Source of the DNA: Haemophilus sp. HMSC068C11
GTDB lineage: Bacteria; Pseudomonadota; Gammaproteobacteria; Enterobacterales; Pasteurellaceae
Direction of reading: 5' to 3'
Assembly (NCBI RefSeq): GCF_001815355.1
Contig: NZ_KV820354.1
Coordinates: 1 to 64,000, forward strand
DNA length: 64,000 bases
In this document: in pieces, positions 56,834-64,000 of the stretch
Layout of the letters: every line of letters begins with the position of its first letter
Numbering within the stretch: position 1 is the first letter of the stretch
Notes under the pieces: generated by a model
The model's database searches: none
What the model was told of the DNA's origin: nothing
The model's input: the letters and a program-made list of their open reading frames with translations, nothing else
Translations under genes and position numbers: made by a program

Positions 56834-56909
56834 ACGTTGTTTCAATGCTAAGTCATAATAATGATTTGTTTAGACAAACTTTCTGTCTGTCTAAATGTTA
56901 AGAGAAAAC

Positions 56910-57632
56910 TTAAACAGGCAATTTCATTTCTCGGATACGCATGGTTAATCCATCGATTAACAATAAACGTCCACATAAATTTGAACCGATTTTTAACCGC
57001 ACTTTGATGGCTTCTAAGGCTTGAATAGAGCCAACAACGCCCACAATTGGCGCCAGTACGCCTGCTTCTACACAACTTAAAACATTTTGACCAAAGAGTT
57101 GGCTAAGTTGGCGATAGGTTGGGGTATTGGGTTCATAAGTAAAGACAGAAACTTGTCCTTCTAAACGGATCGCAGCACCTGAAATTAGCGGGATCTTAGC
57201 TTGTTCGCACCCACGATCGAGCGCATTACGAATATCCACGTTATCGGTACAATCTAATATCACATCAAAGTGCGGTATGATTTCCGCGAGTTTTTCTTCG
57301 GAAAGTTGTGCATTGATGGTTTCAATTTCGACATGAGGATTAATCTGCTGCAAGGCGATTTTAGCCGATTCCACTTTAGGCATATTTAATCGGCTATCAG
57401 TATGCAACACCTGACGTTGCAAATTGGAGAGCGATACCGTGTCAAAATCCAACAAGGTTAAATGACCCACGCCAGCGGCGGCAAGATATTGACTTGTCGC
57501 ACAGCCTAAACCGCCCAGACCGACAATTAACATTCGGCTGTCTTTCAGCTTTTCTTGTCCGTCAAAATCAACTGCTTTTAAAATGATTTGGCGGTTATAG
57601 CGCAGTTCTTCTTCGTAGCTTAATTCAGCCAT
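56910..57632 (-). CDS. moeB: Molybdopterin-synthase adenylyltransferase MoeB
   Basis: Adenylates the C-terminus of MoaD for molybdopterin synthesis. The E1-like nucleotide site is LIVGLGGLGCATSQYLAAAGV (starts about residue 35), with LLDFDTVSLSNLQRQVLH and LDCTDNVDIRNALDRGC. The Cys in LSCVEAGVLAP is kept. The zinc ligands of E. coli MoeB are missing: its CYRC is TYRQ here, and the C-terminal CxxC is gone because the protein ends at REMKLPV. Length is 240 aa. The start overlaps the moeA stop by one base (TAATG). USS near 56995 in frame. Confidence 0.9.
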   Translation of the reverse strand: MAELSYEEELRYNRQIILKAVDFDGQEKLKDSRMLIVGLGGLGCATSQYLAAAGVGHLTLLDFDTVSLSNLQRQVLHTDSRLNMPKVESAKIALQQINPHVEIETINAQLSEEKLAEIIPHFDVILDCTDNVDIRNALDRGCEQAKIPLISGAAIRLEGQVSVFTYEPNTPTYRQLSQLFGQNVLSCVEAGVLAPIVGVVGSIQALEAIKVRLKIGSNLCGRLLLIDGLTMRIREMKLPV

Positions 57633-58849
57633 TATTGCCCCAATAGGTGATTAAACGGTTCAATGGTGACGATTTCGCCCGCAGCTACATTACCACGATC
57701 TTTTTCTAAACGAATAAAGCAGTTACTTTTCACAAAAGAACTGAATAAATGGGAACCTTGGAAACCCACTGGTTGCACTTCAAGTTGACCATTTTCATTA
57801 ATTTGATATAAACCACGTTGGAAATCTAAACGGCCTGGTGCTTTTTTCAAATTGGTTTGAGCAATCGCTTGAAAGTGCGGTTGTTTTTTCGGGTGTTTTT
57901 TACCGCTTAATTTGGCAATAGCAGGTTGAACTAATTGATAGAATGTCACTAATGCAGAAACGGGATTTCCAGGTAAACCGCAGAACCAAGCATTTTCTAA
58001 TTTACCGAAAGCAAATGGCTTGCCGGGTTTCATCGCAATTTTCCAGAAATTCACTTGGCCCACTTTTTCTAACACGGTTTTCGTAAAGTCAGCTTCACCC
58101 ACTGAAACACCACCACTCGTGATAACAAGATCGGCCTGAGCTTGTGCTTTCACAAAAGCCGCTTCAAATTCTGCTTGGTTATCCGGCAGAATACCGAAGT
58201 CGAGCACGTCACAATTTAATTTTTCTAGCATTAATTTCACGGTGAAACGGTTGGTATCGTAGATTTGTCCCGCTTCTAATGGTTTGCCAACAGGCACTAA
58301 TTCATCACCCGTTGAAAGCACAGCCACTTTTAAGCGTGGATATGCTTTGACTTCAGCAATGCCTAATGATGCAAGTAAAGGCAAAGAAACGGCATTTAAC
58401 TCATCCCCTTGATGTAATACCACATCACCTTTTTTCACATCTTCACCAACGCGGCGAATATTCTGATTAACTTTAGGTAAGGCTGCAAAGGTAACAGAAC
58501 TATCTTCATTAACGGTGACATCTTCTTGCATCACCACCGCATCTGCACCTTCTGGAATCATTGCCCCTGTCATAATTCTGATCGCACTTTGGGCTACCCA
58601 TTCCCCTTGAAACGGATTACCCGCAAAGGATTTTCCTGCGACAGAAAGTGTCATAGATTGCTGTAAATCGGCTAAACGAACCGCATAGCCATCCATCGCG
58701 GAATTATCAAAAGAAGGCACGTTAATCGGAGAAACCACATCTTCTGCACAGACACGATCAGCGGCTTCAGTTAAAGCAAGAGTTTCAGTTTTTGTTGGGA
58801 AGGGAAGTTGGTTGAGCATTTGCGCCAAGGCATCTTCAAGTGGCAACAT
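57632..58849 (-). CDS. moeA: Molybdopterin molybdenumtransferase MoeA
   Basis: Inserts molybdenum into adenylated molybdopterin. Domain motifs are SFDNSAMDGYAV, IMTGAMIPEGADAVVMQE, VLSTGDELVPVG, DLVITSGGVSVGEADF and FCGLPGNPVSALVTFYQL. The 405-aa length is typical. I use ATG 58849, with AGGA upstream; a frame extension to 58906 is not family-like. It is followed directly by moeB and is divergent from folE. USS inside the frame near 57873. Confidence 0.94.
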   Translation of the reverse strand: MLPLEDALAQMLNQLPFPTKTETLALTEAADRVCAEDVVSPINVPSFDNSAMDGYAVRLADLQQSMTLSVAGKSFAGNPFQGEWVAQSAIRIMTGAMIPEGADAVVMQEDVTVNEDSSVTFAALPKVNQNIRRVGEDVKKGDVVLHQGDELNAVSLPLLASLGIAEVKAYPRLKVAVLSTGDELVPVGKPLEAGQIYDTNRFTVKLMLEKLNCDVLDFGILPDNQAEFEAAFVKAQAQADLVITSGGVSVGEADFTKTVLEKVGQVNFWKIAMKPGKPFAFGKLENAWFCGLPGNPVSALVTFYQLVQPAIAKLSGKKHPKKQPHFQAIAQTNLKKAPGRLDFQRGLYQINENGQLEVQPVGFQGSHLFSSFVKSNCFIRLEKDRGNVAAGEIVTIEPFNHLLGQ

Positions 58850-59004
58850 AATGAATCCTTTGGGTTGAGCGAAATAAAAGTGGATATATTGTAGCCCGAA
58901 ATACAATATGAAGGAAATTAATAAATTAGGGTGATTTTTCGCATTTTACGAATAATTCATCTTTTGCTAAAATGACGCATTATTTTTTTATAAATGGAAA
59001 GTGA

Positions 59005-59661
59005 ATGAACGCTATTTCACCTGATGCGGAAAGTGTCCGCCGCGCCTTGGTAGCCAAAGGCATCGAAACACCAATGATTGATCCGACTCAATGTAAAGAT
59101 GAGCGCCGTGCGGCGATTGCTTCGCATATGCGTGAAGTGATGAAATTGATTGGGTTAGATCTGCGTGATGATAGCCTAGAAGAAACACCAAATCGCTTAG
59201 CCAAAATGTTTATTGATGAAATTTTCAGTGGAATGGATTATGCCAATTTCCCGAAAATGACGAAAATCAAAAACCAAATGAAAGTGAGTGAAATGGTGCA
59301 AGTGAATGACATCACGTTGACCAGTACTTGCGAACACCATTTTGTGACAATTGATGGTAATGTTGCCGTCGCCTATTACCCGAAAGATTGGGTGATTGGC
59401 TTGTCTAAAATCAATCGCATTGTGGCGTTTTTTGCGCAACGTCCACAAGTGCAAGAGCGTTTAACTGAACAGCTTTTAACGGCATTTCAAACCATTTTAG
59501 AAACTGATGATGTGGCAGTTTATGTGAAAGCGACACATTTTTGTGTGAAAGCTCGCGGAGTAAAAGATACCCATAGTTATACCGTGACATCAGCCTATGG
59601 CGGGGTCTTTTTAGAAGATCGCGAAACTCGCAAAGAATTTTTATCTTCCATTCAGAAGTAA
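59005..59661 (+). CDS. folE: GTP cyclohydrolase I
   Basis: First enzyme of folate (dihydroneopterin triphosphate) synthesis. Zinc ligands are Cys and His in TSTCEHHF and Cys in [11 protein letters not shown]; the GTP-binding segments are [10 protein letters not shown] and QERLTEQ. The 218-aa length is normal. It has a terminator 8 bases after the stop. A TTTTGC...TTATAA promoter-like stretch lies in the 155-base gap shared with moeA. Confidence 0.93.
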   Translation: MNAISPDAESVRRALVAKGIETPMIDPTQCKDERRAAIASHMREVMKLIGLDLRDDSLEETPNRLAKMFIDEIFSGMDYANFPKMTKIKNQMKVSEMVQVNDITLTSTCEHHFVTIDGNVAVAYYPKDWVIGLSKINRIVAFFAQRPQVQERLTEQLLTAFQTILETDDVAVYVKATHFCVKARGVKDTHSYTVTSAYGGVFLEDRETRKEFLSSIQK

Positions 59662-59668
59662 TGAGCAG

Positions 59669-59695
59669 AAGCACCGAATACTCGGTGCTTTTTTG
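59669..59695 (+). terminator. Terminator of folE
   Basis: AAGCACCGA / TCGGTGCTT hairpin and a T-run. Confidence 0.88.
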
Positions 59696-59772
59696 TTTAT
59701 TAATTGTACGAATATAAGTTAAAACTAGCCTTTTCATTTTTATTTCGATTTTTATTTTTCTTGAGGATTCTC

Positions 59773-60948
59773 ATGACAAAAGCAAATTCAAAACTTTTTC
59801 TTGTGTTATTACTCGGTGTCCTTTCAGCCTTTGGTCCGTTTGTGGTGGATCTTTATTTACCTTCATTACCACAACTTGCCATCTTTTTTGAAACAAGTGC
59901 TTCAATGACACAACTTACGCTCACCACTGCCATGATTGGTCTAGCGGTGGGGCAGTTACTTCTCGGGCCTCTCAGTGACAAATTTGGGCGAAAAATTCCG
60001 CTTATTATTTCATTGGTAATTTATATTATCAGCACGGTCTTAATCGTTTATGCACCAAATATTGAAGCGATGATTGTCTTGCGTGTGATTCAAGGGCTTT
60101 CTTCGGCAGGAAGTGTGGTTATTTCTCGTGCGGTCGCAACGGATCTGTATCGAGGCCGTGAAATGACTCGTTTCTTTGGTTTATTAATGACAATTAACGG
60201 ACTCGCCCCAATTATTTCACCAATCCTTGGTAGTTTATTGTTGGAATACATCAGTTGGAAAGGCATATTTATTTTCCTTGCATTGATTGGTGTGATTGTT
60301 TTGTTTTTCTGTTTCCGTTTAAAAGAAAGTTTGAATGTCGAAAATCGCTTACAAGGTTCAATATTCTCCACCTTTTTGACGTTTAGTGTGATTATCAAAA
60401 ATCGATTATTTATGAGCTATGTAGGAATTCAAAGTTTCTTGCTCGGTTCCATGTTTGCCTATATTGCGGCTTCGCCATTTATTTTTCAAAGTTTCTACGG
60501 GTTGAGTGCATTTATCTTTAGTTTATGTTTTGGTGCAAATGGCGCAGCATTAGTCATCGGAGCAAATATTGGTGGTAAATTACCAAATCGTAAGGCTTTA
60601 GCGATTGGCGTATTGGCTTTTGTGGTGGCTGCACTTTATACCATTGCCGTATTAATTATTCAGCCATACTGGTTGTTTGTTGAAATTGGTTTCTTTGCGA
60701 TGTTGTTATTAATGGGCATTACTTTCCCGGCTATTTCTTCTTTAGCGATGGAAAGTGAACGTCAATATGCAGGCAGTGCATCAGCTTTATTAGGTTTTGC
60801 ACCTTTCTTTTTAGGTGGAGTGGTTTCACCATTAGTCGGAATCGGCAATATTTTCTATTCAACGGCTTTGGTAATTTTAGCTTGTAGTGTATTAGCTTTA
60901 GTTATTTATTGGATGATTCGTCATAAAATTCCAAATTTAGCAGAGTAG
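59773..60948 (+). CDS. Second Bcr/CflA-family MFS efflux transporter
   Basis: A 391-aa twelve-helix MFS protein. The first helix LSAFGPFVVDLYLPSLPQ and the loop GPLSDKFGRKIPL place it with the Bcr/CflA group. It is distinct from the bcr-like gene at 19497. I start at ATG 59773 after TGAGGA; the frame opens at 59704, adding Phe-rich residues that are probably untranslated leader. Substrate unknown. A single USS follows the stop, then a bidirectional terminator. Confidence 0.85.
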   Translation: MTKANSKLFLVLLLGVLSAFGPFVVDLYLPSLPQLAIFFETSASMTQLTLTTAMIGLAVGQLLLGPLSDKFGRKIPLIISLVIYIISTVLIVYAPNIEAMIVLRVIQGLSSAGSVVISRAVATDLYRGREMTRFFGLLMTINGLAPIISPILGSLLLEYISWKGIFIFLALIGVIVLFFCFRLKESLNVENRLQGSIFSTFLTFSVIIKNRLFMSYVGIQSFLLGSMFAYIAASPFIFQSFYGLSAFIFSLCFGANGAALVIGANIGGKLPNRKALAIGVLAFVVAALYTIAVLIIQPYWLFVEIGFFAMLLLMGITFPAISSLAMESERQYAGSASALLGFAPFFLGGVVSPLVGIGNIFYSTALVILACSVLALVIYWMIRHKIPNLAE

Positions 60949-60988
60949 TGAAAAGTGCGGTCATTTTTGATGGAGTTTTTTAGAAAGA

Positions 60989-61020
60989 AAAAGGCGAACA
61001 TCAATTTGTTCGCCTTTTGT
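60989..61020. terminator. Bidirectional terminator, MFS gene and aroA
   Basis: AAAAGGCGAACA / TGTTCGCCTTTT hairpin with T/A flanks between convergent genes. Confidence 0.88.
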
Positions 61021-61031
61021 TATTTTAGCAA

Positions 61032-62330
61032 TTAGTTTCGAATACTTAACTTCTCAAATTCATCGAAGAATGTTGGGAACGTTTTAGCCGTACATTTCGG
61101 ATCTAAAATCGTGATAGGGGTATCCGATAATGCAATCAACGCAAAGCACATTGCCATACGGTGATCATTATAGGTTTCAATTTCAGCATGCTTAAATTGG
61201 GAGAGCGCAAGCGGTTGAATTCGAATAAAATCTTCACCTTCTTCAACCTCTGCACCGACTTTTCGTAACTCGGCAGCCATAGCTGAAAGGCGATCGGTCT
61301 CTTTCACACGCCAGTTATAAATGTTGCGAATAACGGTTTCACCCTTTGCAAATAAGGCGGTTGTCGCTATTGTCATGGCTGCATCAGGAATGTGGTTCAT
61401 ATCCATATCAATACCGTGGAGCTCGGCTTGTTCCGCTTGAATAAAATCTTCACCCCAAGTGATTTTGGCTCCCATTTTTTCTAGCACGTCGGCAAATAGG
61501 CGATCGCCTTGAATGGAATGTTTGCCAATTCCTGTCACTTTTACATTGCCTTTAATTGCGGCAGCGGCAAGGAAATAAGAGGCAGATGAAGCATCACCTT
61601 CCACCATATATTTGCCCGGTGAGACATAGGATTGGTTACCTTTCACCTTAAACACTTGATAATGTTGATTTTCAACTGAAACGCCAAAATCTTTCATCAT
61701 CGCGAGGGTGATATCAATATAAGGTTTTGAAACTAAATCACCCACAATATGGATATCTAAATCGCCTTCAGCAAGAGGTGCAGCCATTAAAAGTGCGGTC
61801 AAAAATTGAGAAGAAATTGAGCCATCAATTTTAACCACGCCACCTTTAATCCCTTGATTACGAATCGCAAGCGGTGGGTAACCGTCATTTTCTAAATAAC
61901 GAACATTGGCCCCCGCTTGAAGAAGCGCATCCACCAAATGTTTGATTGGACGCTCTTTCATACGTGGCTCACCAGTCAAAATAACTTCTCCTTCTGTATC
62001 GCCTTTTAAACAAAGCGCAGCCGTTAAAGGACGCATGGCTGTGCCAGCATTACCGAGAAACAGTGACAAGCCATTTTCAACCTGAAATGCGCCACCTAAG
62101 CCTTCAACTTCACAGCAAGTTTTGTCTTCAGAAAGCTGGTAATTTACATTTAAAGCTTTAAGGGCATTTAGCATATGACGAATGTCATCACTGTCTAACA
62201 AGTTAGTGACTGTTGTGGTGCCTTTAGCTAATGCGGCTAATAATAATGCACGGTTTGATAAACTTTTCGAGCCAGGTAAGTTGATCTCACCTTCAATGCG
62301 AGTAATTGGCTCTAAAGTGATTGTTTTCAT
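61032..62330 (-). CDS. aroA: 5-Enolpyruvylshikimate-3-phosphate synthase
   Basis: Joins phosphoenolpyruvate to shikimate-3-phosphate in aromatic amino acid synthesis. [17 protein letters not shown] holds the substrate-binding Lys/Ser/Arg. [15 protein letters not shown] is the family signature in class I form, the glyphosate-sensitive type by the Gly and Ala present. EPRMKERPI and the [17 protein letters not shown] block follow. The 432-aa length is normal. The start overlaps the purU stop by one base. USS near 61789 in frame. Confidence 0.95.
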   Translation of the reverse strand: MKTITLEPITRIEGEINLPGSKSLSNRALLLAALAKGTTTVTNLLDSDDIRHMLNALKALNVNYQLSEDKTCCEVEGLGGAFQVENGLSLFLGNAGTAMRPLTAALCLKGDTEGEVILTGEPRMKERPIKHLVDALLQAGANVRYLENDGYPPLAIRNQGIKGGVVKIDGSISSQFLTALLMAAPLAEGDLDIHIVGDLVSKPYIDITLAMMKDFGVSVENQHYQVFKVKGNQSYVSPGKYMVEGDASSASYFLAAAAIKGNVKVTGIGKHSIQGDRLFADVLEKMGAKITWGEDFIQAEQAELHGIDMDMNHIPDAAMTIATTALFAKGETVIRNIYNWRVKETDRLSAMAAELRKVGAEVEEGEDFIRIQPLALSQFKHAEIETYNDHRMAMCFALIALSDTPITILDPKCTAKTFPTFFDEFEKLSIRN

Positions 62331-63166
62331 TACAAGACCACCGTTTTATTTTTATACACAAAAATACGATCATGTAAGGCAAGATCAAGCGCACGACTTA
62401 ATACGGTTTTTTCCACATCACGGCCTGCACGCATCATGGCATCGGCAGAGTAGGTGTGATCCACATTAATCACATTTTGCATAATGATCGGACCTTGATC
62501 CAATTCATTATTAATAAAGTGGGCCGTTGCACCGATGATTTTTACGCCGCGCTCATAGGCTTGTTGATAAGGTTTTGCACCAATAAATGCCGGTAAGAAT
62601 GAATGGTGAATATTAATCACACGATTTGGATAACGCGCCACGAATTCCGGATTTAATACACGCATATATTTTGCTAATACAATGTAATCAGGCGCATATT
62701 CATCAATTTTTTCAGCAAGCAATTTATCGTGTTCTACACGAGTGAGACCTTCATGGCTGACACAATGGAATGGAATATCAAAGCGTTCAACTAATTCGCG
62801 TAAATTATCGTGATTGCCAATGACTGCCGCAATTTCTACGTCTAACGCACCGTAGTAATTTTTCATTAAAATATCACCTATGCAGTGTGCTTCTTTGGTG
62901 ACTAAAATCACGATACGTTTACGTTTTGCACTGATTAGGCGACAGTTTGTCCCTTTCGGCAAACTATAATCTAAATCAGCCAACAGGGTTTCTTCATTAA
63001 AAATCCCTTCTAATTCTGTACGCATAAAGAAATGCTTTGTTTCAAAATCAACAAACTCATTATTGTGAAGGATATTTAATTGATGTTTGTAACAAATATT
63101 GGTGATTTTGGCGATTAAGCCTTTATCATCTGGACAGTCGGTCAGTAATATTTTCTTTTCTAACAT
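62330..63166 (-). CDS. purU: Formyltetrahydrofolate deformylase
   Basis: Releases formate from 10-formyl-THF to balance the one-carbon pool and supply PurT. An N-terminal ACT domain ([20 protein letters not shown], about residues 6-25) is followed by the formyltransferase-like core with [38 protein letters not shown] and the catalytic Asn/His/Asp of that fold. ATG 63166 gives 278 aa; the frame opens at 63223 but the extra residues cross the hns terminator. The gene leads into aroA. Confidence 0.93.
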   Translation of the reverse strand: MLEKKILLTDCPDDKGLIAKITNICYKHQLNILHNNEFVDFETKHFFMRTELEGIFNEETLLADLDYSLPKGTNCRLISAKRKRIVILVTKEAHCIGDILMKNYYGALDVEIAAVIGNHDNLRELVERFDIPFHCVSHEGLTRVEHDKLLAEKIDEYAPDYIVLAKYMRVLNPEFVARYPNRVINIHHSFLPAFIGAKPYQQAYERGVKIIGATAHFINNELDQGPIIMQNVINVDHTYSADAMMRAGRDVEKTVLSRALDLALHDRIFVYKNKTVVL

Positions 63167-63189
63167 AATGAATATTTTGCAAGGTAAAT

Positions 63190-63219
63190 AAAAAAAGAGA
63201 ACCCATAAAAATGGGTTCT
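63190..63219 (-). terminator. Terminator of hns
   Basis: AGAACCCAT / ATGGGTTCT hairpin followed on the minus strand by CTCTTTTTTTATTT. Confidence 0.88.
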
Positions 63220-63237
63220 GCATCGTTGATAATGAAA

Positions 63238-63642
63238 TTAGATTTCGAAAGAAGCTAAAGAGGCGCCTTTATCTAAGGCCTTTTGAATCACACGAGGTGT
63301 ACGACCTTGGCCAGTCCATGTTCTTTCTTGACCTGTTTCATCTGTATATTTGTATTTTGCTGGACGAGGTTCACGTTTTTTACGAATTGAAGAAGGGGCA
63401 ATTCCAATAATTGCAGTCAATTCTTCCGCAGTGATACCTTCTTGTTTAATTAATTCTTTATATTTGGCAATACGAGCACGACGTTCTTGTTCCGCTTGTT
63501 CAATTTCAGCCGCTTGAGCACGTTTTTCTTCAACGGCAGCTTGTAATTTTAAAAGTGAACTTTCGGCTTGTTCTAATGTTAAATCGCGTACAGCGGCGCG
63601 TAAACTACGAAGGTTCGTTAAACCTTTTGTTAATTCGTTCAT
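63238..63642 (-). CDS. hns: H-NS family nucleoid-associated protein
   Basis: Histone-like silencer that binds AT-rich and curved DNA, 134 aa. The N-terminal coiled coil for oligomerisation covers about residues 1-70 (rich in Glu/Lys/Leu). The C-terminal DNA-binding core has the QGR hook in TWTGQGRTPRVIQKAL. Its AT-rich upstream region (358 bases to the window end) is likely bound by H-NS for autoregulation. ATG 63642 is preceded by AAGGGGT. Confidence 0.92.
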   Translation of the reverse strand: MNELTKGLTNLRSLRAAVRDLTLEQAESSLLKLQAAVEEKRAQAAEIEQAEQERRARIAKYKELIKQEGITAEELTAIIGIAPSSIRKKREPRPAKYKYTDETGQERTWTGQGRTPRVIQKALDKGASLASFEI

Positions 63643-63964
63643 TATTACCCCTTTATATGTGTGAATGCTTAATTATTTTCTAGATATATATAATAGCGAA
63701 AATAATATATTTGGTAAATATGAATTAGCCTAAATACGGGAACTAATTGGTCGGATGTCCTCATATTTCACTGTGTAAAGTTGATTGTTTTTCTATGTAT
63801 TGCAAACGTTTGCTTATAAAACAACTTAACAAAGTTTTAACAACCTCATTAGAAACTTTAAATTAAAAAATAGATTTAGGGGAAAGTATAAGATTTTATT
63901 GGTAATTTCATTCATTTTAATGTAATCTCTCACCATCCTATACAACAGTAGAGGTGCGGTCATT
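63643..63964. other. AT-rich upstream region of hns
   Basis: 322 bases with no gene. It has runs of A/T (around 63700 and 63860) and probably carries the hns promoter and those of a rightward gene. No confident -10/-35 pair was chosen. A degenerate USS (GGTGCGGTCA) is near 63953. Confidence 0.4.
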
Positions 63965-64000
63965 ATGAGTATTTTCCTGGAGTGGATAGCGTTGAAGGGA
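63965..64000 (+). CDS. Possible start of a rightward gene cut by the window edge
   Basis: ATG at 63965 opens a frame (MSIFLEWIALKG) that is still open at the last base. No Shine-Dalgarno stands out, though a USS-like sequence precedes it. Only twelve codons are visible, so this is a weak call. Confidence 0.25.
   Translation, partial: MSIFLEWIALKG

Noticed and set aside
1-64000. CRISPR arrays, prophage genes, toxin-antitoxin pairs, restriction systems, rRNA, tRNA
   Set aside because: No regularly spaced repeats, phage structural genes, paired small toxin/antitoxin frames, methyltransferase/endonuclease pairs or tRNA-like cloverleafs were seen.

Overview
The window reads as a chromosomal segment of a Pasteurellaceae bacterium, most likely Haemophilus parainfluenzae or a close relative. 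The 9-mer AAGTGCGGT and its complement, the Haemophilus-type DNA uptake signal sequence (USS), recur throughout, often as inverted pairs just behind genes. Gene content and local order (tmcA-mfd, bcr-rsuA-maeB, lptFG-pepA, rsmI-lpoA-yraN-diaA-dolP, purU-aroA-hns) fit Haemophilus. A copper nitrite reductase, which I do not associate with H. influenzae, argues for H. parainfluenzae or a neighbour. The species call is inference; there is no rRNA or tRNA gene here to anchor it.

Layout. 1-8.7 kb: arcB, tmcA with an overlapping 57-codon gene, mfd, and gltS facing them. 8.7-15 kb (minus strand): parE, an aniA/nirK-type nitrite reductase lodged between parE and parC with gaps of 16 and 11 bases, then parC; upstream of parE lies queC behind a preQ1-I-type riboswitch. 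15-22 kb: a tiny lipoprotein, ribA, pgpB, nagK, a sodium:alanine symporter, bcr, rsuA, a DUF1919 gene. 22-32 kb: short malic enzyme, an LTA-synthase-like membrane sulfatase-fold protein, ytfE, an endonuclease/exonuclease/phosphatase-fold protein, pepA, lptF-lptG, fbp.

32.5-39 kb holds the one clearly foreign block. A patatin-like lipoprotein gene is followed by a 3,808-bp ISL3-type transposon (33886-37693). It has 24-bp imperfect terminal inverted repeats and a perfect 8-bp target duplication (AAAATTAT). It carries merR, merA and a transposase gene with an in-frame ochre codon at position 21. The mer genes have Gram-positive character (MerR cysteines at 79, 114 and 123; strong Shine-Dalgarno sequences; a 20-bp promoter spacer). 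The element landed in the loop of a terminator made of two inverted USSs. Beyond it is a MetE-like methyltransferase gene with a MetJ box.

39-48 kb (minus strand): lysS, nrdA-nrdB under two NrdR boxes, and the envelope/replication cluster dolP, diaA, yraN, lpoA. 48-54 kb (plus): rsmI, tldD, pntA-pntB. 54-64 kb: a secreted YD-repeat-like protein, yedE-yedF (selenium-linked), a small membrane protein, moeA-moeB, folE, a second Bcr/CflA transporter, purU-aroA and hns.

Several genes share a redox and anaerobic theme: ArcB, AniA, YtfE, MoeA/MoeB, YedE/YedF, nrdAB, PntAB, and FNR-like sites upstream of ytfE and between fbp and the patatin gene. That suits a facultative respirer of mucosal surfaces. 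No CRISPR array, prophage, restriction system, rRNA or tRNA was seen.
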